Assembly (NCBI GenBank): GCA_961205875.1
Contig: OY540811.1
Span: forward strand, 17,973,248-18,037,247
DNA from: Sialis fuliginosa
Taxonomy: Eukaryota > Arthropoda > Insecta > Megaloptera > Sialidae
DNA length: 64,000 nucleotides
Direction: 5' to 3'
The notes below the pieces were generated by a model. The model was not told the DNA's origin. It ran no database searches and saw nothing but the letters and a program-made list of their open reading frames with translations. The translations under genes were made by a program, and so were the position numbers. Below are positions 49,903-61,907 of the stretch, piece by piece. Within the stretch, counting starts at the first letter, position 1. Each line of letters starts with the position of its first letter.

Positions 49903-51084
49903 ATAAGGGTTCCGAAGTACCTACATACTACGTGGACTGTTTGGAGCCACAGATGCAATTTTGAGTTAAAAAATAATATCACCTCACATGCCTAGATAAA
50001 AAAAATTCTATGACACACCTCTCTATTTCTCCAAAATTTGAAATGATATTGTTGACTTTAATATTTGTCGTTGGTAATCCCACCAAAGCCTCATAACCAA
50101 AATTTTTTCAGATTTTTTGAGCCAGTAGTTAACGAGTTAGAGGGGGGTTGAACAAAATCAATTACAGCTTTGAGCCCCCTACAGGCGCCATTTTTGAGTT
50201 AGAAAAACAAATATGGTCATATTCTACTAATTGAGATCTACATTTCGACACCCCACATGCCTAGATATGAAAATAAAAATAAAAAATTCTGACACCCCTC
50301 GCTATTATTCCAAAATTTAAAATGATATTGTTGACTTTAGTATTTGTCGTTGTCAATTAGAAAATAATATAAAAATAGGGTCATATTCTAATTGAGATCT
50401 ACATTTTGACACCCCACATGCCTGGATATGAAAATAAAAATAAAAAATTCTGACACCCCTCGCTATTATTCCAAAATTTAAAATGATATTGTTGACTTTA
50501 GTATTTGTCGTTGTCAATTAGAAAATAATATAAAAATAGGGTCATATTCTAATTGAGATCTACATTTTGACACCCCACATGCCTGGATATGAAAATAAAA
50601 AATTCTATGACACCCCTCCCTATTAATTCAAAATTTAAAACTATATTGTTGACTTTAGTATTTGGTCAGATTTTTTTAACCAGTAGTTACCGAGTTAGAA
50701 ACGGGGAAGACAAAATAAAATACTGCTTTTAACCCTCGACTGGCGCCATTTTCTACTACTGATTGAGATCTACATTTTGATATCCCACATGGTATATAAT
50801 TTTTTTGTTTTTTGAATTTGCTTTGAAGCAAGCTAAGAGGTTCAAATTCCACTGGTTTGGTTAAACATTTTGACGTGTCACATGCCTTGGTACAAAAAAA
50901 TATATATTTTGCCAAGCTTTACCTCCTTAGCACCACCCTTTAAAATTATTACGTACATCTTTTACTAGAGGGCTTCACTTTACATATTCAGCTTATATAG
51001 TTCACGAGATATTTTGCTTTGACTGAAAAGGACACGCGGACGGACGACAAAGTGAGATTAATAGGGTTTCTTCAGAACCCTTAT
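49903..51084. mobile_element. TIR element with internal tandem modules
   Basis: Inverted ends ATAAGGGTTCCGAAG and CTTCAGAACCCTTAT bound 1182 bp. Inside, a module with GATCTACATTTTGACACCCC, ACATGCCTGGATATGAAAAT and ATATTGTTGACTTTAGTATT occurs about five times; three copies near 50217, 50381 and 50542 are spaced 164 and 161 bp with near identity. Before the right end is ACGAGATATTTTGCTTTGAC, then GGACGGACGACAAAGTGA, a GACGGACGG motif common next to AAGGGTTCCG ends in insect repeats. Non-coding; superfamily unknown. Confidence 0.6.
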
Positions 51085-53880
51085 AATGCATTTAAAAGAG
51101 TATATCTTGTAATGTGAACTCTAGCTCAGACCACCTAAAATGTAATTTTTAGGATATGTGCTGTTTAGTTTATTTATTTTTATTGTCCAATTACTTATCT
51201 ATTCTGCTTAAAGTAGGAATATTTTGTATACTTTATGAAAAATTTCTCATTTCAATACATAATCTGAAAGATGTTAATCTAATTGTAAGCTTAATTTTTT
51301 TCTGTACCACCAAAACTACTCCGGTTATGTTAATTTGAATAATTGATTCTTGATTTTCACTAAAACTATGATACCTTTACGAATTTTTGTCTTTGAATCT
51401 GCCTGACGTTTTGCTCAATCAGGAGCGCAGTAGTATTGATTGTTATGTATCCAGTCTTTCCTAATCTAAGGGTAGGACTATTAATTTTTTTGTTTTGAAC
51501 GGATTAAATAAAAAACAAATTTAAATGTTTTCATAATTGATTATGGTATTTATTTTACATTTTTCAACATGAAAAAGAATTATTTACATGATTTTTACAC
51601 TAAAACAAAATATAATCACAATCATTTCAAATTAACATAAAAAAATATTATATAATAAATATACTTATGAATTTAGATGATAACTTCAATAATTGCTTAA
51701 TTATAAAAAGTTTTGATAGAACATTTTTGGCAGATCTGTACATATAGAATTGTTACTATTAATTAAATTATGTGTTACACTAAAACATACTTTTCATAAA
51801 AATGTGTAGCATTTAGCTATTAATGCGAGGAGTGAGCACAGGAGGAATACTTGTGACATTATTGGACAACTAATGTTATTTAGAACTATCAAAACTATCT
51901 GTAAGCCTTGACAAATAAGATAGCGCTGTAATGTTGTCTCGTCTACCTTGAAAATTCAAACTGTAATTGAATCAGGCTAGCATTTTAGCCAATATGAAAA
52001 CACAATGCTGGCTAATTAATAGTATTATTATTGCATTACATTTACAAACATTTCCTGGCTGTGGAAAATGAGTCTCTGTTTTTTAATCTAAAATAAGAAA
52101 TACAAATTTAATAACCCCTCAATTTTGCCACTGGAAATTGGGTATTAGTGTGGAATCAACAAAATTTACACCGGAAGGGAACATTAAAATTCCAGGGCAA
52201 AGAAAACTTTGGATAAAAAATTGAACTTAATTTTTGTGAACTTCTCGATCACCCCATGGAGTCAACACTGTTGGGTGTAGCAGATATTGATCAAAATTCG
52301 ATTAACTGAGATGTCACTAGTGACATAATAATATATACAAAATGATTATAAAGTCATGTCTCTTTTATAAGACTTAAGTACCCCGCTTGCCCCACTTTGT
52401 GGACACCCATCCTCTAAAGTACAGATATGTATAAGAGGGTGTTAATAATTGAGCTAATAAGATGCCATTGAATTAATTCCTTTATGAATGTATTAAGAAT
52501 TTTAAAATTCAATTGTACATTCCCAACCTTCATGTAATCTACATAATTTATATAACATGAATTAATACAATATCTTCCTCTTTTGTTCTATTAGAATTAA
52601 TGTAATCAAAATAATTAGAAAACGTTCAGAGAAGAATCATAAACTTTAATTTTTATATTTAGTAGGCATGTTACTTTATAATCATATTGCACAAAAATAA
52701 GTCAAAATATATAACTTTTTATTCAATAACATTTTCAAGAAATTAAATGTTTCATAATAATTAATATCATTCTGAAAATTTTGCTTTCTTTGAAAATAAT
52801 TTCACGTACTTAGAAAAAGAAAAAATTATTTTACAATCAAATTTTAATAAATTACAATTCAGCAGGATAAAAATAATTACAACTAATTTGAAATACATAT
52901 CAACGTAACCTCCAAACAACAAGATTATTAGAATGATCTCATTAAGATATCTTTTTTTGATATAAAGCAAAAATATCTTTGATACTACTCTGAAAAACTT
53001 TGCTGTTTAGGATATTGTTCAACTTAGTAATGTATACTTTTCTACAGGTTTAATTATATAATTAAATAAAACTGATCATACATATTCTATATACATATAT
53101 ATTATATATATAACCACCATTAATCTAATTCACTTGGTCACCAATACTAAAAAAAATTTGTAAAGCAGAAGTATTTATTAACTTCTCGAACCATGTACTT
53201 AAATATACATACAGATGAGAAAAAAAGATCAAGCCTGAAATAAATAAAAGAACAAAAATATTTTATTAGATCAAAATACAGATTTTTTGTTCTTTATAAT
53301 TTTTCTCTTAAAATGGTGGTTTCTGAGTTAAAAAATCTTTAATTATTTTTTTAAAAGTCAGTCAAAAAACTATTCCAGACAAGTTTTTTTTGTAAATTGA
53401 TACCATAATAAAAAATAGTTGTCCTTGACGAAGCCTTTCAAAGTCATCCCTAATAGTTTTTAAAACCCTAGAACTAAATAAATATTTTTCTCTGAAACTT
53501 GATTCCTTTGATTTATTTCAAGGTCTGATCTTTTTCCTCACCCCAAATAAACAATTGCAGTGATAAACGTTTGCTGCTTAATGTACCTGAAATTAACACT
53601 TTCTTATAGTGATTAATTAAAGTGTTTAGGCCCCATTACTTTCATTTTTAACTGTACTATTTCAACTCAAATGAATGACTTATAAAATGGGTTCAATTTT
53701 TTAAAATTTTATCAGAGCATCTGATAATGAAATATTAATAAAAATAATTCACATTTAATACAAAATAATTTAAACTAAAATAAAATACAGTCTCTTTCAC
53801 TCAAAATAATTAATATGTTCATTTAAATCATTACTTACAATTAAACCAACATTCAATAATTCATATTACATTTAAAAAAT
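51085..53880. other. 3' flank of the wde gene
   Basis: A/T-rich DNA downstream of the wde stop codon (minus-strand direction). It may include the 3' UTR, as several AATAAA words occur on the minus strand, but none can be chosen without transcripts. A TTTTATTTTAG acceptor-like site at about 53775 (minus) could serve a further short exon. No other gene recognised. Confidence 0.45.
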
Positions 53881-54374
53881 TTATTTATTCTTACCTAAGG
53901 AGATTTTCTGTGGTAAACTAAACAAACTAAACCTAGAATGTATATCTAAAGCCCGCACAGCAAAATAATAATTATATCCTTTTTGAAAACTATTAAGCGT
54001 GCACGCCATCGGCAGTGGAAGAGCTTTAACATCGCCAACTTTCCTCCAGTTGTCCGTATTTGGTGGGCCGGGAAATTCTTGGTACGCAAATATCTGATAA
54101 CTCGCTATATCTGCATGTTGTGTATTGAGATCAGGCATAGACCACGATAACTGAAATCCACCAGGTCTTTCTGTTATTTTTAAGTGCGGCTGAGGTGGGA
54201 TTTGTTTCCAGCCCCTGAGATGTTGTTGTAATGTCGGAGCATTGGGCGGAGGTGCAGGATGTGTTTGAGGCATTCTTATCCGTCGTGCTGGAATCACTGC
54301 CGCTTGCGTCGATGTCTGACCATTTGTAATGATTATGTTTGATCGTGGTAGGTTCTGGGTGGAATACTGAGTAG
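53881..54374 (-). CDS. wde: wde coding exon 4 (fibronectin III domain)
   Basis: 494 bp, residues 938-1101. After a Pro-rich linker (MPQTHPAPPPNAP) comes the fibronectin III fold: PPQPHLKITER, FQLSWSMPDL, IASYQIFAYQEF, WRKVGDVKALPLPMACTL and YYFAVRALDIHSRFSLFS. In the family this domain binds MBD1-type partners. A 62-bp intron precedes it. The last codons read LGKNK then stop; a strong donor-like AGGTAAGAAT overlaps them, so a further exon in some transcripts is possible. Confidence 0.9.
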
Positions 54375-57300
54375 CTAAAATGTGTGAGAAAATATTTAAG
54401 AATAATTTGTAACAATTTTTACTAGTCTGTAGTTACCTGTTGTAGGAATAAGTGTAGTTCCATTTTTAAACAATAAAGCATGTTGAACAACTCCAGTTGG
54501 AGGGCGTATAAACACAGGACGAGTTCCAGGCGCAGCCTGCGGAACGACCAATCTTAATGGAGTACCTGCCATTGTATTCAATGGCATTGCCGTTGTCGTT
54601 ATACCCAATTGTTGTGTACCAACAACATGAATAGTAGGATTTACCGTTTGTACTTTCAAAGTGGCAGATGGTTTAGGTGCGTTGTTTGACTTGTTATCAT
54701 CCTCATCTGTTAAATCTATTACCGGTTTTTCGCTTGCTGGATTCGGTGATGTTGAAATCGACTTGCGGGTTGTAGGACTGGTGGAATTTTGTTTAACATG
54801 TTTACCTTGAATCGCTTTACTTAAAATTGGTGAACTTGTTTGAACAACAGTTTGTGTATTCGTTTGAATTGTAGCTGCCGTACTTGGTTTATTTACATTA
54901 TTATTCGTTATTTGTTCAATATTTGTGTTCGGTTTAGGTACTTTTCTTTTAGTGTTATCTGCCTGACTTAAGTTTGATGAACGTCTCGGTACGAAAGGAG
55001 GTAATGTTACTTGTAAACCGACACTCCGAGTAATCTTAACAGGAGCTACAGGATGGTCTTTCATCTTCATATCTTGCTGTAATCTTTCAAAGACAACTTC
55101 GATATCACGCAACTGTTTTGTTAAATGGTTATTTTTTTGCCGGAATTGTTCACATAATGCGACTTGTGTTTCTAGGTTTTCTTTTAACTTGCTTAACTCT
55201 ATTTTTTGAGTAAATGCTTCAATCATTTTTGTTACAATGTAATCTTCAACGTCCATAGTATCACTATCAACTTTACCATTTTCTAGGAACATTGAGAGTA
55301 ATTTTAATTTTAGTACTTTCGGTTCGACTTTTTTTATATCAAATTTGAATTCGTTTTTTTCATTTCTTAATTCATCTTCTAAATCCAATTTTTTATGACG
55401 TTTAGATTTATGTATTTTGTCGAAATCTTCCATTGGCCTTTTCTTGTCATTTCCTAAAAATTAATTTAAATTAATTAACAAAATTTAAAGGAGTAAGCAG
55501 TTGTATTAACCAAAACTCAGAAACAAAAGTAAATACAACTTTCATTTTTACAGAGGAGGCATATAGTATATATAGCATATAGTAGGCATATAGTGTTCAA
55601 CCGAAGGTTATTTTTTGGTCAAAGATGAATTTTGGTTTTTTGTTACCATAAAGCCTAAGAAATTGTATAAGAAAAAACATTTATTTTTGCTGAACACATT
55701 TGCTATTAAGCTGAGACAGTATGTTAAAAATATATTATAATGACCTTGAAACATAAAAATATGTTGAAATTTTTTATTTCAATTTTCGTACCACTTACAA
55801 TAAGTTCCTGTTGAGAAGTTAATAATCAATATAAGTAGACATTTATTTATTTGTTATTATTTCTGGCAAAACCTTCAGCCTGAATTTGGCTAAAGCTATT
55901 TATTGAAGCCGAATGTTCGGTGGAACACTATAATTATAGTAATTTAAAGTGAGTAATTGGCAAGATTTTCTTAGGTGTACTAAATACCCCTTTCTATTCT
56001 TGAGTTTACCCTTCTCTAGTTTAAAATATTAAGTGTAGAATATTTACCAGTATTTATTAATAAAGTATCATTGTCGACATTTTCTATATTTTCATCTGAA
56101 GATTTAGGTTCATCATCAAATAACTGTTTTTTATTATTTTCAGTATCTATATTACTGACAGATGATGATTCATTTTCATCTAACAAAGGCTTTTTAATAT
56201 TCTCAGTTCTATCTGTTTCTACATTAAGCAATAATAATTCAGTTCTATCCTCATCCAATGAACGTTTTCTCTTATTTTCTGTAATAACTACCGATGACGA
56301 CGGTTCTAATTTTTGACTATTTAATAATTCATTTTCTTTTTTGAAACTTAAATTATCTTTAAGTACATCATCTGGATTAAAATTGTCAGTGATATCTAAT
56401 TCAACATCACCATAATTCATATCACTATCTTCATTTAAATTTTCGTCATCGCTCATTACTTCATCTTTATTGAAAATTTCATCATTGCAAATATCATCTG
56501 CTGTCTCATTATCTTTAATTAAATTTTCTTCCTCGTCAACAACATCATCTTTATCTATGATTAAATTTTCTTCCTCACAAAAATCATCAACTGTCTCTTT
56601 ACCTTTAATTACATTTTCTTCCTCACAAATAGCATCATCTACTGTATCTTTATCATTTCCTTCTTCACAAATAGAATCATCTACTATATCTTCATCTTTA
56701 ATTATATTTTCTTTTTCACAAATAGAATCATCTACTATATTTTTATTTTTAATTATATTTCCTTCTTCGCAAATAGAATCATCAACTGTATCTATACCTT
56801 TAATTAAATTTTCTTCCTTGCCAATATCATCTACTGTATCTTTATCATAAGTTACACTTTCTTTCTCACAAATAACATTAACTACTGCATTTTTATCTTT
56901 AGTTAAATTATTTTTTTCGAAAATAACATCGTCTGCTATTTGTTTATCTTTATTTAAATTCTTTTCATCAACTGAGTTTGCTACATTTAAAATTTTAGAT
57001 ACAAAAGGTTCTGTTTCTTCAAAAGTTTTTTTTTTATCTTCACAGCTCTCATTCAATATTTCATCTATATTTGATATAATATCATGAACAGATTTCTCTT
57101 TTGAAAACTTATTTCTATTTAAATTATTTTCTTCTGTACTTTCTTTTTGATTTTTTTCATCTACTGTATTTGAACTTAAATCTTCTAATTTATCAGATTC
57201 AGCAATATTATTGTTTACTGCTTTTTCATTATTTTCAGAGCTAATAGAATTATTAGAAATGTTAGATTTTAAATTGTTTTCTGAAACTTGTATTTCAATA

Positions 57301-60300
57301 TTCACAAAATTTGAAGAATTTTTATCATTTTTTTCTAGTCCAGAATTATTTTCTAAATTCAAAATGTTTTCTATATTTTCTAAACTTGAATTTACTTTAG
57401 AAATGCTTGTTTTTGATAATTTATTTTCCTTAGTTGTAATATTATTCACATTTTCTAAGATTAATAGTTTCTCATCATTATTTGATACATCATTTGTTAA
57501 ATTTGACTTTGAGTTAGATTCCACTGAAAGAAAGAAATTCATGTATTTAATACATACTTATATATTTAAATGCTTACAATAGGTTAATAACAAAATAAAT
57601 TATTAAAAAGTATCTATATGTTAAAAAAACAATTAAGGATTAAACATATTTAAATAAATAGATAAACTTCAATCTATTTATGTTGAAACTTAATTTGTAT
57701 AAGATATATTAATACCTGGCAAGACCTAATTGTAGAATTCACTACATTCAATTCAAATATAACAATTAAAAATATAAACGCAACTCTCTACAGCTTCAAC
57801 TTGTTCACCTGTTTAAAAATAATTATCTAACAAGTAATTTGTAATAGAACATGTTTCATTTATGATTCCTATTCATAACAAAAATGCAATAGTAATATGT
57901 ATTTTTTTTTCTATTTTTTTAAATCGACTAGTGAGGTGTAATGTAGAATACAAAAGAAAGTGAAATTACTATTGTTGAATCTCTGTTGAAAACATACGAC
58001 AAAATGCACAATATCGCGCATGCGTACATTTCTTACATTGGGTGTGTTCCGTATAGCATTTATTTTGTTTAATAAGGTTAGTAGGAGCCACAGAATAAAG
58101 ATACTGTAGGAGCACGCATACGGTTTTTTACTTTTTTGTTCCACAACATTCATCAGCTATGTCATACAAGAGAAATGTCACAGATAATTGTAAAAAGTTT
58201 TTATTTTAATTGAATTAAATTTGATAGATTAAATAATTTTAAAAATTAATTATAGAAATGAAATGTCTATTTTTATAGACATCTTTGTTTCTTCATGAAA
58301 TAAAATGATATTTTCTTTTTCCATTGTGTCCATTAGATCATATATTAATCTACTACTAGATTAATATATAGTAGATTAATATATGATTAGATCTATGATA
58401 ACGGCTAATAATTTCAACAATAACTTCCTTGTTTTGTTTGTTGCGCGCGCTTCTACCAACCTTATTAAACAAAATAAATGCTATACGGAACACACCCATT
58501 TAGATAACAGAGCGCATGCGCATACAAAATCCTTATTTTAATGATCACCACCTACAATATTTATTTAATTTAAAAATATGTTTACTTTGTGGCAATCCTT
58601 TTCTACAGTTACAGATTTTACTAGATGTCATTACTGTCAATTAAAAATATTACATTGGTCACGTTCACGACTGATCAAAAATAGTGAACAACGAACTTTG
58701 ATTGGTTGATTTATGGAATTTCTGGTGGATTGTACCAGAAATTTAAAGAATGTCATTTTTTAAGTGTGTAAGGAAGTGAGACAGAAGTAATCATAAAGAG
58801 ATAGAAACTAGTGTTCTGACAGAAACGCTCAACATGAAGTGAACATAAAAGTTCTTTGGTTAGTCTGGTCACTAGTTTCTATCTCTTTCTAGTTACTTCT
58901 TTATCACTTCCTTACAAGCTTAAAAATGACATTCTTTAAATTTCTGGTACATTCCATCAGAAATTCCATGAATCAACTAATCAAAGCTTGTTATTCACTG
59001 TTTTTGGTCAGACATGAACGTGACCATTATTATTATAATTAAATAACGAAAGGAATAGAACGCGATCTATTAAATTAAAATAACTTTGTATTTTATTTTA
59101 TACCTAGCCACCAGAATCAGATTATTTAAAATAAAACTAAAAAAATACTAGTGTCTCTGAAAGGGGTGTATGGAGCGAACCTCCCACATAGATAATAAAC
59201 ACAACATTCTAATGAAACTATAGGTTGTTAAATTGGGTGTTGTCACTCACATTAGTCATAATTAATTCGAAATATACTAGTAGTCAGTACTAATACAATC
59301 TAATAAAACTATTATTTTTTTAGCGAATTGAAAGCAGCTGGAACCTTTGTTTTAGATCTAATACAAATTTTCGTTTATTGGGGGAAGGTGGGCTTATTCT
59401 ACATTATAATTAATATACCGTTTTTAGGGGGATGAAGGGGGACAGAGCACCGATCCATAAAATATAATTATTACAACATTCCAAGATATCTAACTAGTGA
59501 CCGTGAAAGTAACTACTGGAATTTAAAGGGAGTGCATTATATCTTTATTACATTCCAAGATATCTAACTACTACCCGTGAAAGAGGGCGCAGTGAGTCGG
59601 AGTCTCCCGCATTTAATCTTAATATATAAAAACGTTGGTTCGTATTATGTAAGTGATCTCGTCAGGCCCAAGCCACTGGACGTATTATTTTTTTTTACCC
59701 GGTGCTGGCTCATATTCAGAATATATGTTAGTTACGTGGAAATAAATATTTTTACAAAAAATGGACACGAGATATTTACGTAATATGATCTGGTATTTAT
59801 GATCTGATTTTGAAACAAATTATTTTTGGCCAAAACAACGTTTGCCGAGTCAGCTGAAACAACAATTACAACCCTCCATACGTAACAGGTGGGTACGATG
59901 CGTGATTATCACGCAGGCGCCAATCACCGAAGGCGGCTAAATTCGAATAAAATGCGTGAGAATAACATTATCAGGATTAAGTAAAAAGTGATATGAGGAG
60001 CAATGAGGAGTAGAAAAAACGAAAGAGAGTGCAAAAGTAAATTTAAGGGGTGGCAAAATCGTAATGACAACAAAAAAATAGCAGGGACGCAAAAGTGTGG
60101 AAAAAAAGGCGGCAATATGAATTTTTCACACAGCATCTGAATCTCTAGCACCGGTCTTGAGGGAGTGAAATATTAACTTCCGTGCGAAGTTGAAACGGGT
60201 CCGCTAGACTAATATAAAATGCAAAAGTAACTACTGGCATTTAAAGGAGGTGTAGGGGGTGGGGCCCTTGCATTAAATCTAATACAAATTTGAAAGTAAC

Positions 60301-61870
60301 TACTAGCATTTAAAGGGAATACAGAAGGTAGAGCTCCCGCATTAGATCTAATATGGAATTTCTTTACATAAATAAAATTAAATAGTTAGTAGCATTGATA
60401 TTATATACCAATTAGAGATCAGTAGGCACTGATAAACAATGAAAAGTAAATACATTTAATTTTAAATACAGTTTATTTTTTCAACAATAAAGGACGGAAA
60501 GCAATATTTAATTTAATTTTTTTACAATTAAGTTTGCTATGAGGAAAATATGAAATTTTGAGTTTACGAAAAGTTAAAAAAGTTCTTTCATTATTATACT
60601 ACCCTAACTTCGATTATTTGTGTAAGCCTATTTTTTACAAACTGCTCATTCCCCTTTGAACATTTTTGCCTACTCTTCCCCACTCCCCTTCACGATGTTG
60701 ATGATTTTTATATAGGACCATCTACTAACCAGACCCAAGTAACATACCAAGTTTAATTAAAATAGCCTTAGTGGTTCATGAGTTGTGTGTGTAACAAGGA
60801 CTCAGGAGACATACAAACACACATTCAAACAGACAGATATGAAGTTTCGTAATCGGAGCAGCAGCTAAGGTTCCTTGCACCCACTATTTTTCAGCCTCCC
60901 TTGAGTCAACCCCTAGTTACGTCTCTGAATCAGAGACAAAAATTGCTTTAAGGAATGATCCTAGAAATCAATTCTGATCTTCCATCTATCTAAAAGGTTT
61001 CAATTCTCACTATCTTTGAAAACTTCTTGATTAATTTTGTCAATGCATACTTTTTATTCCTGATGTCACATATAGAGTGCTAGAGCCGCTAGAGCTTTCG
61101 ATTGATGCATGAAAAAATGGTACTATATAGCGGTTGTACCTCTTACCCCCCCCCCCCCCCCACCTGAATTGATCAACTTAATATCCCGTTGTTATCCATT
61201 GCCCTATTTTTTGTTTTTATTTAAAATGCCAAAAAGCAGCTTCGCGTTTGAAAACCTAACCTATAAACATGATTAGGTATATATTTTATATTGAACAATA
61301 ATAACACAGATAGTGGATCTTGAAGCTAGGGAACAAGACTGAATAATCGATTTTTTTAAATCGTCTCAACAAATTCCATGCCAAGATCCACTCATTTCAC
61401 GACTACTCATAATTCAAAACAATACCTAAAATGTTTTGGAGACAACTCATTGGCAATCGTCGATACGTAATATGTTGCCAATATCAATAATAAATATATA
61501 TATATATATTTACAATTTTTACTTACTATATATTTCACTTCTGATACTTACTTTTGTCTATTTCTACTGTTGTTGCAGTGTTTTCATCATCTTCGTCATC
61601 TGACAATCTCAACCTTATCTCATCCATATCTGAAACTGAACCAGCTTCGGAAACATTTTCAGTAGAAATTTGGGAATCTACTATTGAGCTTCCATTGAAT
61701 AAATCGCACTCGCCATTTTGCAGTTGTTTTGTTACTACCGAGATCTCAGTATCTACTATGTCTTTCATTTTGAATTCATTTGTTTTTATTATTATTGTTT
61801 TGTTTATTTTTTTAACCGGCGATGAATGCAAAATAACCGATTGATTATCTTCGTTTACAAATAATTTCAT
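53881..61870 (-). CDS. ATF7IP/MCAF1 homologue (windei), SETDB1 partner
   Basis: Four coding exons, 61870-61552, 57523-56048, 55453-54437 and 54374-53881, join with consistent phase (each junction splits a codon after base 1) into 1101 residues. Family members bind and stabilise the H3K9 methyltransferase SETDB1 in the nucleus and support heterochromatin silencing. Visible features are an acidic first third with repeats, a basic KKRP...KSKRHKK segment (about residues 602-620), a coiled coil (about 674-730), a SUMO-interacting motif VIDLTDEDD (about 843-851), a long Thr/Gln/Pro-rich linker and a C-terminal fibronectin III domain (about 998-1097) with the family-typical KALPLPMACTL. Length is near that of human ATF7IP. 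The start ATG at 61868-61870 follows an acceptor 37 bp upstream. The low-complexity first half is the least certain for homology. Confidence 0.9.
54437..55453 (-). CDS. wde: wde coding exon 3 (coiled coil and SIM)
   Basis: 1017 bp, residues 599-938, between TTTTTAG and GTAACT. It holds the basic segment, a conserved-looking helix (VLKLKLLSMFLENG), the coiled coil (MIEAFTQKIELSKLKENLET, then QVALCEQFRQKNNHLTKQLR), and the motif PVIDLTDEDD, the SUMO-interacting motif characteristic of this family. In human ATF7IP the corresponding central region carries SETDB1 binding. The end is rich in Pro/Thr/Val. Confidence 0.9.
56048..57523 (-). CDS. wde: wde coding exon 2 (acidic repeat region)
   Basis: 1476 bp, residues 107-599. 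The acceptor is TTTCTTTCTTTCAG and the donor GTAAAT. The product is rich in Asn, Glu, Asp and Lys. About ten degenerate copies of a 16-17-residue unit (ENIIKDKDTVDDSICEE) run from about 56960 to 56470, each with VDD and often ICEE. The frame stays open for 492 codons in very AT-rich DNA, which with the matching splice phases supports real coding. The region is probably disordered. Antisense open frames at 56071-56850 and 57211-57582 are shadows of it. Confidence 0.85.
58039..58498. mobile_element. TIR element inside wde intron 1
   Basis: 460 bp with long inverted ends, TGGGTGTGTTCCGTATAGCA continuing into TTTATTTTGTTTAATAAGGT. The flanks read ATT outside GGGTGTG on both sides, a candidate 3-bp duplication. 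An inner palindrome of ATTAATATA words lies at about 58337-58400, and GCGCATGCG words lie just outside both ends. Non-coding; possibly Harbinger-like from the 3-bp duplication. Confidence 0.65.
58657..59025. mobile_element. Palindromic MITE inside wde intron 1
   Basis: 369 bp, ends GGTCACGTTCACGACTG and CAGACATGAACGTGACC, again with ATT on both flanks. The arms are inverted almost to the centre (TTAAAGAATGTCATTTTT / AAAAATGACATTCTTTAA; AGATAGAAACTAGTG / CACTAGTTTCTATCT). Short non-coding foldback MITE; its family differs from its neighbour 160 bp away. Confidence 0.7.
59150..60380. repeat. Degenerate short repeats in wde intron 1
   Basis: The words GAAAGTAACTACTGG and CATTTAAAGG recur near 59505, 60220 and 60287; CCCGCATTAGATCTAATA-like words recur near 59345, 59605, 60265 and 60340; and CCAAGATATCTAACTA occurs twice (about 59481 and 59553). 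The pattern is of a decayed tandem repeat with a unit of about 70-80 bp interrupted by other DNA. Confidence 0.5.
61552..61870 (-). CDS. wde: wde coding exon 1
   Basis: 319 bp encoding residues 1-106 plus the first base of codon 107. It starts MKLFVNEDNQSVILHSSPVK and ends in an acidic stretch (RLSDDEDDEN) before the donor GTAAGT. The first 30 residues are the most conserved-looking part of the N-terminus; no domain is recognised. Open plus-strand frames over this exon are shadows. Confidence 0.8.
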
Positions 61871-61907
61871 TGTATGTATACACAGGCATGAGCAGACGTA
61901 TTACTAT
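61871..61907 (-). other. wde: wde 5' UTR segment after an upstream intron
   Basis: A strong acceptor (CTCCTTCTTTCAG) at 61908-61920 on the minus strand lies 37 bp before the start codon. This implies an untranslated first exon further upstream (coordinates above 61920). Its position was not determined; the promoter therefore lies elsewhere, possibly near 62.2-62.5 kb where GC-richer patches occur. Confidence 0.5.

Larger units (their letters stand above)
57524..61551 (-). other. wde: wde intron 1, transposon-rich
   Basis: A 4028-bp intron with GTAAGT donor and polypyrimidine-CAG acceptor. It contains two TIR elements (58039-58498 and 58657-59025), a field of degenerate repeats (59150-60380), a GACAGACAG module fragment at about 60700-60845 and a C run at about 61147-61162. 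The other wde introns are 594 bp (55454-56047) and 62 bp (54375-54436) and lack obvious insertions. Confidence 0.8.

Noticed and set aside
53881-54415. Two overlapping minus-strand frames at the wde 3' end
   Set aside because: Only the frame encoding the fibronectin III domain matches the splice phase from exon 3; the other is a shadow.
56071-57582. Serine/phenylalanine-rich open frames on the plus strand
   Set aside because: They are antisense shadows of wde exon 2, whose splice sites and phase fit the minus strand.
59577-59783. 68-codon open frame in wde intron 1
   Set aside because: It spans degenerate intronic repeats and resembles no protein.
61147-61162. C run, with similar runs at 16516, 30568 (G) and 38464 (G)
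   Set aside because: Simple homopolymers; two lie in or beside hAT ends. No function is implied.
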